Source: Limonium bicolor (lineage: Eukaryota; Streptophyta; Magnoliopsida; Caryophyllales; Plumbaginaceae). Taken from it: a DNA stretch of 64,000 bases. The notes under the pieces were generated by a model. The model saw nothing but the letters and a program-made list of their open reading frames with translations, was not told where the DNA came from and made no database searches. This document shows, piece by piece, positions 44,134 through 56,669 of the stretch. The stretch's first letter is position 1, and each line of letters starts with the position of its first letter. A program made the translations under genes and the position numbers. The stretch covers positions 319,387,925 to 319,451,924 of the forward strand of contig CM041776.1 of assembly GCA_023374045.1 (NCBI GenBank). The letters are read 5' to 3'.

Positions 44134-46068
44134 ATGGTCCATGCGAGGAAGTTTAGAGGCGTCCGGCAACGCCATTGGGGATCCTGGGTTGCTGAGATCC
44201 GTCACCCTCTGCTGTAAGTTCTTATCTCTTTAGTTAATTTGTCACAGACATATACTAACTAGCTACTTCATGGATGTTTCAATATCAAAGAACAGCAATT
44301 AATGGCGCTTTCTCTCCCAAGCTAATGGTGTTAATTGCTTTTTTAAAAAAGAATTCTTGTAGAATTAAGATCGTTTCTTTCTTCCCAGGCCAGGCTTAGC
44401 CATATTTAGCTTCTGCATATAGTTTATGATTATCATCTAAATATCCACAAAGCGACCCCTGATCTGAATGAAGATCAGACAAAACAAAAAGGGTGTTTCT
44501 TTCTTGTTCTATTTCGCTCTCGAGATCGATGATGGTACCTCGATCATATATATTTAATGGTTTGCATGTTTCTCGTGTACATATGACACACAAACATACG
44601 TACATTTCTGTACAATACACGCGTTATGATGTTGTATCTTGTCTTCAAGCCAAAAGAGCTGTTTCTGCATATTCCCTTCATCAAAACAGTGTTAGGTGAA
44701 AAATGAAGCACTAGTCTAATATCACCATCATCATACATAAATCACTGTTGTTTCATAGTAATATTGTCCACAGATTTAGGTTGTATATATATATATGTCT
44801 GATGGTGGTGGTGGTGGGCTCAATCGAACCATCTCATCGATCATCATAGTACTGAGACACACATGTTCACATGGACACCACCAAATTCAGTTTCCCTAAT
44901 TGACACTTCGACAACGACAATTAACATCGTACATCTTTAATTAACGTAGTACAGTGTCATCAATCCATCCATCCTTCTCATCTCATCTCATCTCACCATT
45001 ATACTATATAATAAATTTAACCTATGCACACACAGTAGTAGTAAGTACAACTGATTAATTCCTCATCTCATACTGATACAAAATTTGATCAAATTCAGGA
45101 AGAAGAGGGTATGGCTAGGAACATTCGACACTGCTGAAGAAGCCGCACGAGTCTATGATCAAGCAGCCATTATCATGTGTGGCCGAAACGCTAAAACCAA
45201 CTTTCCAGCTTCACAATCCACTTTGGAAGGTCAGGACACAGTGCAAGACCACCACCAACCTGTCCACAACCGCACTACCAACAACAGTACTCCTCCACAC
45301 CGCGGTGGCGCCGATGATCATCGTCTCAGACCTAGAATGATGAAGGGTACTACTACGACTACTAATCCATCTTCACAATACTATTATTCACCTTCCCAAC
45401 CTACTTCTTCAGAGACACTTTCAAAAGTTCTTCACGCAAAGCTAAAGAGAAGTAGTAAGACACCATCCCCTTCCCTCACTTGTCTTAGACTTGACACCGA
45501 GAATTCCCATATTGGTGTCTGGCAGAAACGAGCGGGTCCAGTTGCTGACTCTAGATGGGTCATGACTGTCAGATTTGAAAAGAATAAAGATGGGCAAGTG
45601 TTGTACTATGATCATCATGGAAATGGTAACACAACTAATACTAGTGATAATCAACAGCAGCAGCAGCAGCAGCAGGAGCCGCAGTTGCTACCTACCCTAT
45701 TTGAAGATTCATCAGAACTACAACAGACGACGACTGTAGGTGTAGGTGTAGGACAAGAGAAGATTACAAGTAGGACCGGTGTTGATGATGATCATATCAA
45801 TAATAACATTGATGATTGCAGCAACAAAATTATTCAAATGCAGGAAGAAGAAAGAATTGCACTGCAGATGATTGAGGAGTTGTTAAACAGTAACCGGAAT
45901 TATTATTGCCCTGCCACTACTAGTACTACTATTAGTAGTAGCCCTATTGATGATGTTGATGATGATGATGAAGAAGATGATGATTCTGTTGAGGTTGGTG
46001 GTCATCATCATCATATTCATAATTCGTCGTCTGGTCTTCACCTTGACCACGGTCTTCATTACATCTAG
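44134..46068 (+). CDS. SHN1-like: AP2/ERF transcription factor, SHINE/WIN1 clade (two exons)
   Basis: Exon 1 is 44134-44213, the intron 44214-45098 (GT..AG, 885 bp, phase 2), and exon 2 45099-46068; the product is 349 residues. Residues about 6-64 form one AP2 DNA-binding domain: [20 protein letters not shown], then after the intron [20 protein letters not shown] and [11 protein letters not shown] middle motif (about 131-185) reads [28 protein letters not shown] and WVMTV, and a C-terminal motif (about 278-292) reads [10 protein letters not shown]. Both are diagnostic of the SHN/WIN1 group, nuclear activators of cutin and wax biosynthesis in Arabidopsis. At 349 residues it is longer than Arabidopsis SHN1 (about 200), because of low-complexity inserts (poly-Q, D/E and H). 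The frame is intact. Function is inferred from the clade. Confidence 0.93.
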
Positions 46069-46810
46069 CTATATAGTACTACCAAACATTCATGATTGAA
46101 TTTGCTATCATCTGTATTTACTTATTTGAAGTATTCTCCCGGGTCTAGATCTTTCTTTCATATATATACATTCCACACAGGAGTTTAATTATATTCAGAG
46201 TCGTCAGTTGTGTTAATTCATCTGACTTATATGTACGGGCGGGTGTGTTTATGCTTATTTATGTTTGTACGTACAATAATGCGATATTTATATATATGTA
46301 TACATTATTGCTTAATTAATTATCAATGTAATCATGTCTATTAATTGTTTATGGACACATATTGTTTCATTATATCGATCAGTTCATATCTACTGTCTAT
46401 ATTAACAAAAGGGTTTGAACTTGAATAGACTTCATAACATCACAAACCTTAGGAGATATGACAAAAGCTTGAACCAAAGATTGCACAAGAAGGGATCGAT
46501 TAAGTACCCTCCTTAATTAACATTTCTCTTCGGTTGAATTTTTTCAAACAATCTTCTCTCCCATTATTGGGAACAAGAAAGGAGATCCAAATCGCAGCTA
46601 CTGATAATCAATGTCTTAATCTGGAGCGCTTCAAGCTTTTTGTCTTCCTAATCTTCGAACCACAATATCTCCCTCAAAGGTCTCCCGAAATTTTGGCCAG
46701 AAGCTTGGCAGCGAGAATTCTTTTTGGGAACGTTTGGCTAAACAAGATCTCTATCCGGTCTCTTAGTTTTAAGAGGGAGAATCTTGATTTTTTTTTATCT
46801 ATTTAATTTT
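46069..46810 (+). other. 3' flank of the ERF gene
   Basis: AT-rich sequence with several AATAAT-like words (for example near 46276) that could serve as polyadenylation signals. A 90-codon frame at 46534-46806 has no recognisable domain. No RNA gene is seen. Confidence 0.4.
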
Positions 46811-47199
46811 TTTTCGCGATTTCGAACCAGGCGCTGGTGTCAGGTTCTAATATGGAGATGATACATGTGTCGTGTTGTGGTTGGAGGAAAAATAAATAAA
46901 GGAAAAAAAAGTAGAAGAAAAATATGCATGTCTTATGTTTTGTGGTTGGAAGAAAAAAATGAAAAAAAAAAATTGAAAAAAAAGGAGTCTCACGGAAGTT
47001 TGGGAGGGGGGTTAGGAAAGAGAAATATTTTTTTTCAAAATCTTATAACTTATAAAATAAAAGTGCAAAAGTAAAATAAATTATAGCATTGTTCATCATT
47101 TTTTATGCTCTTCAAAATAAGACCAAACATGGGTATGTTTTGATAATTTTTTTATTTTTCATTTTTTGTATGTACATATTTTTTAAGATTCATTGTGAA

Positions 47200-47620
47200 T
47201 CTTAAGTTTAAGAAAAGTGAATCAAAGGGTGTTACAAAGTGAATCAAAGGTTATTAAAAAATGAATCAGATAGTTGCTTAAAAGTGAATAAGATGTTTAA
47301 AAAAGTGAATCACATAAAGAGAAATTGTTTAACTAAAGTGATTCTGATTGTTTGACTAGTGTGAATCAAAAATTTTAGAAAAGTGAATCAAAGGTTGTTA
47401 AAAAGTGAATCACAAGTTGTTACAAAGTGAATCAGAGGTTTTTATAAAGTGAATCATGCGTTTAAGCAAAGTGAATCAAATGTTTAAGAAAAGTGATTCT
47501 TGTAAATAGAGATTGTTTTAACTAAAGTGGAGAAGAGGTTTAAGAAAAGTGAATCAAAAGTCTTTTAAAGGTGAATCAAAGGTTTAAGAAAAGTGAATAT
47601 TTTGTTTAATACTAGTAAAA
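47200..47620. repeat. Degenerate GTGAATCA minisatellite
   Basis: More than fifteen AAGTGAATCA-like units separated by 10-20 variable bases (AAGGTTGTTA or GTTTAAGA types). The unit length is roughly 20-26 bases. At the other end of the element (48015-48100) the complementary word GATTCATTTT occurs several times. Confidence 0.85.
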
Positions 47621-47645
47621 GTTAATCATACCACAAACTTATGCA

Positions 47646-47990
47646 AGGGTGGTTTTTAGGGTGTTTTGGGGGGAGATAGGGTAATCTTTTTGGCATTAGT
47701 TCTACACTTTATATTGTCGTCACTACTCGACAGTTTTTTAGGGTTTGTGGTTTAGGGTTTAGGGTCGTTAGACCCTAAACCCTGCACTACAAACCATAAA
47801 AATGCCTTCGACGTTTTTAGCATTCCTAGGGTGGTTTTGAGGGTGTTTGGGGGGTAGGGTAATCTTTTTGGCATTAGTTCTACACTTTATATTGTCGTCA
47901 CTGACTCGACAGTTTTTTAGGGTTTGTGGTTTAGGGTTTAGGGTTACACTACAAACCATAAAAATGCCTTCGACGTTTTTAAATTTACTA
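47646..47990. repeat. 182-bp tandem unit with telomere-like TTTAGGG
   Basis: GGGTGGTTTTT...AGGGTGTTT...TTTTTGGCATTAGTTCTACAC repeats at 47646 and 47828, with a third partial start at about 47990. Each unit contains GTGGTTTAGGGTTTAGGG, two copies of the plant telomere word; the first unit also has the inverse CCCTAAACCC, making a small hairpin. Confidence 0.85.
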
Positions 47991-48515
47991 TGGTGGTTTT
48001 TAGAGTGTTTGAGGTAAGATTCATTTTGTTAATGAATAAGGTTCATTTTATTATTAAGGAAGATTCATTTTGCTAATGAATAAGATTCACTTTAAAAATA
48101 CCTAATATATACTCATTCTAAAAATATAAAATTTTATGTTTACCAAAACATATCCATGATACATCTTGTTTTGAAGTGCACGAAAAATGATGAATAATGA
48201 TATAATTTTTTTATTTTTGCACTTCTATTTTGTTAGTTATAACATTTTGAAAAAATATAATTCTCTCTCCAACACTCCCCCTTGCACGCGTGCGTCTACG
48301 CACATCGTTTCCATTTTTTCATTCTTTTTTTTCTGGAACACAGCATTATACCAAAAATTTATGTTTATTTTTTTCCACCTAACTACTATGCACGGATGCC
48401 CACGTTCTATTTCTTCCATTTTTTTCTCCCAACCATATGCTTACACGTGGATCGACGCCACCTTCTACCCTGGCTCCTTCGCCAGGGTCTCCGTTCTGTT
48501 TTTTTTTCTTCTAGT

Positions 48516-49427
48516 TTTCTTTTGATTTATTCTGTTTTGGGCAACAAAGCAATATTGCCTTTTTGCTGGATATCCAGCCAATTATATTAAAAAATCTGAT
48601 CACCAAACTCTCCACCCGATCATGCTTACACACTTGATCTTACACTTGGTTTTATCTGGACACCAACCATACAATGTGAACTTTGCTAGCTATATCAAAA
48701 TCAAAGAAGTGCCTAAAGTCTAATATGACAAAAACAACAAAAAAAAGTAAAAATTGTACTTGATCATTATCAAATTCACCAAGGAAAAACATCCCATGTT
48801 AAGTTACACAAAAATCTATTTTCCACAAACAAACATCAAGAAATTAGTTGCTTTTCTCATAGAAAAAGAAATTCGGAGCATAATACATCTCGAGAGAGAT
48901 GTAGCCCATCGCCCTTCTCCCGTTATTTCATCGCTTAATGCCTCTTCTCCCGCTCTGTCATCGCCCAACACCTCTTGCCCATCGCCTATTCATTCATCGT
49001 CTTCGCCTTTTCTCTCTTCTCAAACTACTACAAACCAATAATAAAGATCATTTCTTCTCTCCTCGTCAACAGCATTTGCCATCTTCTCCGATCACTTTCC
49101 TTGTCACCTACTTTTGTTCGATGGAGTCCACTCTTCGCTACCGGCATCCCCTCTGTTTTAGTGCAATGCGGCACCGACAACCTATTCAATTGATTTGGTG
49201 CCATCTGCACTTTTTTGGGCTGGCAATTTATGTCCACCTTTTGCATGTTAATTTTTAGATAAAGATACGGAAAAATCAAGATTTGATTGTTGTGTAGAGC
49301 ATGAAAAAGGCTCACGGTCTGTTCACGCCGGTAGTAGTGGGTGGGAATAGGAAGAACGTCCCTTCTGATTTCGTTGAGAGAATTTTTGTGAAGGGGAGCT
49401 CCTTTGATTCAAGTTGATGCTGAAGAG
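48516..49427. other. Spacer without a supported gene
   Basis: Several short overlapping frames exist around 48940-49315, but none shows a domain. Pyrimidine-rich in 48900-49100. It is split from 52473 onward by the solo LTR. Confidence 0.45.
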
Positions 49428-52400
49428 AAGCGTGTAATACCCCGAATTTTTGTAGCCCTAATGGAAACCATAGTTCCTTAGGAGTTATTAGAGATCATTA
49501 GGAAGCCTTAGTGGTCGGGAATCAACCAAGAAACCCTGGAGAAACCCTAATTCAGAAAGTTCCGAAAAACACTGAAATTTCGGTAAGTTATTTGGAGTTC
49601 AAGAAGCCCCGGTCAACTGTGGTCAAACCTAGGTCAACTTTGGTCTGACTTCGGTCAAACATTGGACATTGGTCAAACCTTGGTCAATGGTCAACTTTGA
49701 CCATGATGATGCAGTGATGATGCAGTGGTGATGCAGTGATGATGCAGTGATGATGCAGTGATGATGTCGGCATGACATAATGATGATGTAAGCGTCGAGG
49801 TGTCAAGAGATGATTAGTTACACATGGTCCAATCAAGAGAAGACATGTGTCACCTTCATTAATGAGGGGCGGCCACACATGGATGGTGGAGATCAATCCA
49901 AGCAAAATATCTACGATCCGACGGCTGTAAGTGAAGACATCATTCTATTTTGTCTTATTCTCTTTATTAACCATGCCACTTGTCTCCCCCATTAATGTGG
50001 CCGGTTCTTAGGTGGAAGGATAGGATTTAATCTAGACAATTGTCACTAATCTAATGGCTTAGGAGGAGATAAGGACATATAAGTAATCATTAGCTTATAT
50101 TTTTACAAATTTAAGCCATTTACATCTTACCTTCGGCCAAGATAAGAAGGAGGGGTCACGACCTCATCTCTTCATTCTCTTCCTCACTCTCACGCCATTG
50201 GAGAACCATAGGAGCTCATAGAAGACAACACACACCATTAGAGAAGAGAATTCAAGCTAGAAATCAAGGAAAAACAAGATTTTAAGGAAGGAGCAGCAGG
50301 TGACCTTGGGCGAATTGGTTGGTGGAAGAAATTGATTCAATTAGCTAAGGGACTTATAAGGTCGTGGCTAGAATTTCAAGGAGAGTCCAGGTAACACTTA
50401 TGCTCACCATTTCTTTCTTTAAACCCCGATTTTGAGCTTTAACTCTTGTTGATGGTAACTTCCGAACCCTAGCTTCTCTTGAGCTTAAATTTTGACAGTG
50501 TTCTTAGATAGTGATTACTAGACTAATATCAAAAATTCAGGCGAAAATACCTTTGGGAAGCAGGATAATTTCTAGTAAACTTTTAGGAAGGAAAAATGTG
50601 TTTTAAGACTCCATGAGTGATTTCGATGGGATTTTGTTGAGTTTGGTGTGTTATTATACCTATATTAACTCATAATAATTGATTATAGGTGGTGGGAACT
50701 CGTGGTTAGACATAAAAATGCTAGGTCAAGGTGGGAGGGCTTAAATGGTGTTTTAAGCCTTGAGACTTAGTTAAATAGGTTCCCGAATTCATCTTGCCTT
50801 AAAATTTTGAGGGTAGTCTTTAATAGTGAACATATTGTTATGGTCAAAAAAAGAAGTCGAATGGAGATATTTAAGTCGGTTAGACATGGCAAGGGAAAAT
50901 AATGAGCTTTAAGCTTTAGGAGTTGTTTAGATGAGTTTCCGACATGGGTTTGAGCTGAAATTTTGAGGGTATTCTTATTTTTCGAATTTAGATCTATGGT
51001 CAAAAATTCAGGTCGAAACTCACCTGGGAAGTTATTCGAATTGTTAGGAAGTGATTTGGGTCAAAGGTGTGCTTTAAGCTTGTACTAGTGTGATTGTGTG
51101 TTGGTTATTGGATTTAATGGTTTGTCTGGTCATTATAGTGCTAATATGACGTGTGGTTGAACTTTTAAGAGATGGTGAAGTGTAAAAGGTATAAGGAAGT
51201 TTTGTAAGGTTATATGTGTGCTAAAACTTGGAAATAAGGAAAATTGTGTTTAAGTGTGGTTTTGGGGTGTTTTGTTGCTTGGCTTAGCCTTGAAAGGCTC
51301 TGGAATGATTTTTGGTGACTACTCTTGGTGTGGAATGCTTGTTGATCTGTGATTGCTAAGTGAAAGCTTGATTTTGATTGAGTGGATACTCAGGTGGAAC
51401 AAAGTTAGACAAAGTCTAACCTTATACAAGGTTTTAATTCTAAAGGTGGGTTGTTTGTACTTTAATATGTGATTAATCTTGTTTATTGCTATCCTTTGGT
51501 TGGTGGTTATTTTGAGCAATTTTATATGATTGTGGATGATCTTTATATGTTGGAAATGTTGATATTACTTATGGTGGTGAAAGTGTGAATTTGGAAATAT
51601 GAATTTCAAACTGTTGAGCTATGGTTAGCTCCTTCAAACTGTCGAGCCATGGTTGGCCATTCACTGAATTTTTGCTCCTACCAATGTATTGGAGCTAAGC
51701 CATCATGATCTACTCTATGGACTGATGATTCATAGGGGGTGTGCACACTTAAGGACATGGGGTGAGGTGGTGAGTTATTGTCCAAGGGGCCGAGAGCCTA
51801 GAAGCTCTTTGTCGAAAGACCGTGTGCCCGCGGATTGGTGGAAGGATATTGAGATGAGATACGACCTGGTGGATTAGAGACGTATATGGTGGTGAAAAGT
51901 GTTATGTGGTTTCCAAAATATTGGATTTATGTCTCTGGTGAAATTGCTGTGATTGTGTATCATTATGAACAGGTGGTTGTGTTAAGGTAAAATGTCTCAA
52001 GGAAGGTAAGTGTGTTGTGAACTTGTGTTTTGGTTGATAATATGGTTGTTTGTGTTGCTGTGTGCTTTTATGCTGCTATAAAAAGGTTTTCTAAAGAGAA
52101 AATGAATTTTACAGGGTGAGGTAATTGTTACTCAGTTTCGCTGATTTTGTGCAACCCCTTCGTGTGTTTGGTTGGATTTATGGTTGCAGGTGAAGTTGAT
52201 TCTTTGTGTGATACTGCTCTTGAGCTTGGGACAAGGGAACACGCCGACATAACTAGGAATTTTATTTATTTGTAAGTGGCAAACTCCTTGGAGCATGTTC
52301 CGGGAGTTAGGTTGTAGGTGGATTAGCCTTAGCATCCACACTAGTTGGTGTGGGTGTGGCGGTAGCACTCCGGTTTGGCTTAGTTGTTATTTAGTCTTCC

Positions 52401-52472
52401 GCTGTAAAACATTGTAGAAAGGTAAAAAAAAAATAAAAAATAGGGTGTGAAAACCGGGGTGTTTACAAAGCG
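49428..52472 (+). mobile_element. 3,035-bp solo LTR (Ty3/gypsy type), target duplication AAGCG
   Basis: LTR 49433-52467 begins TGTAATACCCCGAATTTTTG and ends ACCGGGGTGTTTACA. Exact 5-base duplications AAGCG flank it (49428-49432, 52468-52472). TGTAAnnCCCCG starts and an LTR near 3 kb fit large-LTR chromovirus lineages such as Tekay/Del. It contains no gene; frames inside are short. An 11-bp minisatellite (49705-49770) and GGTCAA repeats (49610-49700) lie near the start. The strand is assigned from TG..CA only and could be the reverse. Confidence 0.85.
49705..49770. repeat. 11-bp GATGATGCAGT minisatellite
   Basis: Five consecutive units (the third starts GG) followed by a degraded sixth. Confidence 0.92.
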
Positions 52473-53060
52473 GACCTCCCAAACCACCTCCTCCATGGAG
52501 GGGTAGCAGAAAGGATGTCGCTGGTGTGCGGCTCTGGTTTGTTGATCTTGGAGTAGGGCACCGGTTTGAAAGCCTTAGGAGCTTTGCATGTCTTATGGGG
52601 GTTTTGCAGATGTATTAGTTGGAGCATTTTTGTCCTTGGGGGAGATGCGGGTAGCTACCCCAGGAACATCTAATGCTCTTAGCAAGTGAAGCAGAAGCGG
52701 AGGATCTGGGGGATCTGTGTCGGTGATGAGATGCGCATCCCTGATGCAGGAGCAAATTCAGACTGAACCGGCCAGATCAAGACTCCTCTGCTATGTGTTG
52801 TGTGGAAGATGAAGGCAACTCTGAGGTGGTCTCGGGGTCACCATGAAAAATGAGGATTCAATTAACTAATTGCATGATTGTGGGCACTACTCATGCAATT
52901 ATTTCATCTTGGGAGCCTTTACTGATATTAGTGCACCTCTTGTTTTGCAAGAACTCTATCCTCAAGTACTTATGCTTTATATTTAGTCGTCCTTTATTTA
53001 ATTATGTGTTTTGGTCAGGCTATGTGTGTTGGTTTAGTAGTAAGTTGAATAATTGGTTGA
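52473..53060. other. Spacer between solo LTR and CACTA element
   Basis: Continuation of the sequence left of 49428. GC content is higher than in the neighbouring spacers (GGGGGAGATGCGGGTAG near 52638), which hints at former coding sequence, but I recognise no protein. Confidence 0.4.
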
Positions 53061-53079
53061 CACTAGTACAAAAAAAGGC

Positions 53080-53380
53080 TATTGTGGCGCCCTTATCTCG
53101 GCGGTTGTAGTAAAAACCGCCGAGATTGGTTGTCTAAGTGAATGCGGTTCAAAAATTAACAGTCTATTTCAGCGGTTGTCAGAAGGAACCACCGAAATAG
53201 ACTATGAAATGTATCTATTTCAGCGGTTCCTTCTGACAACCGCCAAAATAGACCGTTTTCCCGACCGAAGTTTTAATTTTTTAAAAAAAAATTAGTATTT
53301 ATTGCGGCGGTTGTTAGAAGGAACCGCCGAAATAGATATCGGTTCCTTCTAACAACCACCGAAATAGGTAGTCTAATATA
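53080..53380. repeat. CACTA subterminal palindromes
   Basis: Alternating GCGGTTGTYAGAAGGAACC and its complement, for example TTTCAGCGGTTGTCAGAAGG against TTTCAGCGGTTCCTTCTGAC, plus TCTCGGCGGTTGTAG paired with ACCGCCGAGA. Such arrays serve as transposase-binding sites in En/Spm elements; that role is inferred here. Confidence 0.8.
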
Positions 53381-54749
53381 GTTACTCCAAACTTCCTTCT
53401 TCTCCCTCACGCTCTCGACCTCTCTCTATTCGAACGCAGCAGCTCCAGTTTCGACGATTTACGAGCGAAAAAACTCCTCCAGCTCCGACCACCACTACTG
53501 CGCTGTCTCCGCCCGTCGCCCGCCGTCATTTTCTCCTGCCAGTGACCCGCTGAAGCAGCAGAAAACACCCTAATTTTGTAAGTTCGTATTTCATTGTAAA
53601 ATTTGAAAATTTGTTGTTATAATGCTCTGATTTAGGTTGGAATGTGATTGTGTGTGTATAATGTAATTGTGTGTGGACAATGTGTGTATAATAATGGTGT
53701 AAAATTAGTGTAATTTTTTGTGCACACAAGGTGTTTGATGTAATATCTGAATGAAACAATATATTGTTTGTGCCCTTTGCAGTGACAATTTAGGAGCGTT
53801 TGCGTCTCTCTTATAAGCTAGATTGGAAACGGGGCTGAAAGCAGTTCATTTTGTGTCCGGTAATATACTTTAACTTATTATTCATTCTCTTCATTCACTA
53901 TAATTTTGTAAGCCTAACTATGAAAAATGAACATACATGTTGCAGCGTTTTCTTTCTAATTTTTTGTTTTTGCGCATTTGTAGAGATATATCAGAAGTTG
54001 TACTGCCGCATCTCTCGCACACCAGCCTACCTCTCGGACACATTCTCCTCTATCTATAAATTCCCAAAAAACAAGTAAGTATTTTAACTTCGGATTTTGT
54101 TTTAATCTCTGAACCAGTTTGAACTTATTCAGTGAAGAATTGAAAGTATGGTTTGCTTATTATTGACAATTAGCTAGTGAGAATGTGGTTTGAAAATGTT
54201 GGTTTGATGATTTGAATTTGCAATTGTTTGCCAATTAGCTAGTAAAGAATTGAAATTTTTGAAAAGGTGGTTTGATGATTGAATTTGTATTTAGTTTGAT
54301 TTCTGCCATTGTTGGAATGTTTGTGGTTGTAATGAATTTGGTGAATGCTTAATAATAAGCATGGGATGTGTACAATTATGAAAAGGTCATGCTGAATTTT
54401 TTCTAGAAATGTCTTCGTAATATTGTATTTTGTCTTAACATAACAATTTTTTTATTAGGTCTCACTACTTTTGCTGCTTGTTTACCACACCTAGCTAGCT
54501 GTTTTTCCCTTTATACATCTTAAAAACAAGTAAGTTATTTAGCACCGGTTTTCTGTTCTAAAAATGCAACTATTTGTTAAAATTAAAATGCTAGTTTATT
54601 TTGTGTTTGGAAACTTAGAGTTAGGCTAGATTAGTTGACAATCATCCTAGTTACGCTCCATTAGGAAATAAACATGTGCAAGCAAATACAAACCATATTA
54701 CATAAACATTTACGTAGGATAATTCTCATACCTGTGATCTGTTGCACAT

Positions 54750-56490
54750 ACAGTATGAAGCGTGACTGGATGTATGGTGATCGAGGGGAACACTTTGACA
54801 AGATACTGAAAGAGTTTTGCAAAAGGGAAGTGCAACACAAGGACAGGACAAAGGCAATGAAAATTCCATGTCCTTGTGTTGATTGTGGTGTGGTCAGAAA
54901 ATATTCAAGCATCGACGTCATACAATTTCATTTGAAGACCCGTGGTTTCATGCTACATTACAGAAGATGGACTTTTCATGGGGAATCTGTTCAAGATAAT
55001 GCTTCAACTTCCTACAGTCATGTCAGTGTCACTCAAGAACCAAGCAGACCTTCGATACTATCAACAAGTTGGATTGATTCCCGAGTAATTCAGGAGTCAA
55101 TGTTGACAGTGAGACGACTTACCATGATGAGCGAATGGATGATATGCTTGATAATGTCGAGGAAATTTTCGTTGACAGGCCAGAGGGATGCATCCAAGAC
55201 AGGCTTGTACCCTACGTGCATTAAGTACACAAAATTGATGGCTGGTTTGAATTTGTTCAACTTGAAGGGGAGATGTGGATGGAGTGACAAGAGTTTCATG
55301 ACACTTCTCGAGCTGCTTCATGATATGCTTCCAGATGGGAATGGTCTCCCTACCACCACTTATGAGGCAAAGAAATGGATATGTCCGATGGGGATTGAGT
55401 ATAAGAAGATACATGCATATCCCAACAATTGTGTGTTGTATAGGGGTGATTACGAACACCTAGACAGTTGTCCGAAATGCTCATTGTCTCGATACAAGAT
55501 CAAGGATGGTGACTCCTCATCTGCTCAAAGAAAAAAAATACTCCGGCTAAACTTTTATGGTATTTACCGATCATACCTAGGTTCAAAAGGTTGTTTGCCA
55601 ATTCGAAAGATGCAAAGAATTTAGGTGGCACACAGAGGGTAGAAAAAGTGATGAGAAACTAAGACATCCAGCAGATGGGCCTCAGTGAAGAAACATCAAC
55701 AGACGGTACAAAGAACATTTTGGACATGAATATAGGAATATGAGGCTTGGGTTATGTACTGATGGAATGAACCCGTACGGCACATTGAGTAGTCAACACA
55801 TTACATGGCCTGTTCTGCTAGTGATCTACAATTTGCCCTCGTGGTTGTGTATGAAACGAAAGTACATCATGTTATCGCTCCTAATATCTGGTCCCAAGCA
55901 GCCAGGTAATAACATCGATGTGTATCTCGCCCTCTGATTGATGATCTAAAACTATTGTGGAATGAGGGGACCGTGGTGTATGATGCTTATGCAAGAGAAA
56001 ATTTCACGCTCAAGGCTTTGTTGTTCTGCACTGTCAACGACTTCCCAGCATATGGGAACTTGTCTGGTTACACGGTGAAAGGAACATTTGCATGTCCCAT
56101 ATATGCGAGGAAGACACTTGTTCGGACCGTTTAAAACCTTGTGGGAAGAATGTTTATATGTGTCATCGACGTCTTATGCCTAAAGATCACCCTTATCGAG
56201 TAACGAAGAGAAAGTTGTTCAATGGTGAGGCCGAGACTTGTGTGGCCCATCTACCTCTGAGCTCTAAGGAAGTGTATGAAAAGGTTAAGAACATTGTAAA
56301 TGTATTTGGAAACACGTCAAAACCGGTGAAGAACATTTGGAAAAAGTGTTCTATCTTTTGGGATCTACCTTATTGGCGCCGTCTTCCTATGAGACTCTTC
56401 TTAGACATCATGCACATTATGAAGAACATTGGTGAGACAGTGAGTGGGACTTTGCTCAACATACCCGCAAAACAAAAGATGGACTGAAAG
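54750..56490 (+). pseudogene. CACTA TNP2-type transposase
   Basis: The first frame (54674-55624) opens the conserved N-terminal region at KRDWMYGDRGEHFDKILKEF and CPCVDCGVVRKYSSIDVIQF, then LMAGLNLFNLKGRCGWSDKS, FMTLLELLHDMLPDGN and DSCPKCSLSRYK. After a stop near 55622 other frames give LRHPADGPQ, RLGLCTDGMNPYGTLSSQH, FPAYGNLSGYTVKGTFACPI and LFLDIMHIMKNIGETVSGTL (family DxMHIEKNV). Catalytic positions lie in several frames, so the gene is dead. The normal protein cuts and moves CACTA elements. Confidence 0.87.
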
Positions 56491-56669
56491 TCAGAAAAGA
56501 CATGCAAACCATGGGTATACGAAAGGAGTTACACCCACAAGAGAATGAATATACCTACCTTCTGCATGCTACATGCTCTCAAAGGATGAAAAGATTAGTT
56601 TATGCAAATGTATGCACTCGGTAAAAGTACCATCTGGGTACTCTTCAAACTAGAAGAACATTGTATCAA

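Larger units (their letters stand above)
46815..48515. mobile_element. Long-terminal-inverted-repeat element II with internal minisatellites
   Basis: The outer 350 bp or so on each side are diverged inverted copies: left CAAAATCTTATAACTTATAA...AAAGTGCAAAAGTAAA...TGTTCATCATTTTTTATGC and the complement of the right CAAAATGTTATAACTAACAA...GAAGTGCAAAAATAAA...TTCATCATTTTTCGTGC. The inner inverted-repeat portion is related to element I at 35.5-36.6 kb (ACAAGA..TCATGGRTATRTTTTG). The core holds a GTGAATCA minisatellite (47200-47620) and duplicated TTTAGGG-bearing units (47646-47990). No coding capacity. The outer ends are approximate. Confidence 0.7.

Noticed and set aside
45085..45098. An ATG at 45085 as start of the ERF protein
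   Set aside because: It lies in the intron and would remove the first half of the AP2 domain. Exon 1 at 44134 supplies [11 protein letters not shown], and the GT..AG splice restores the frame.
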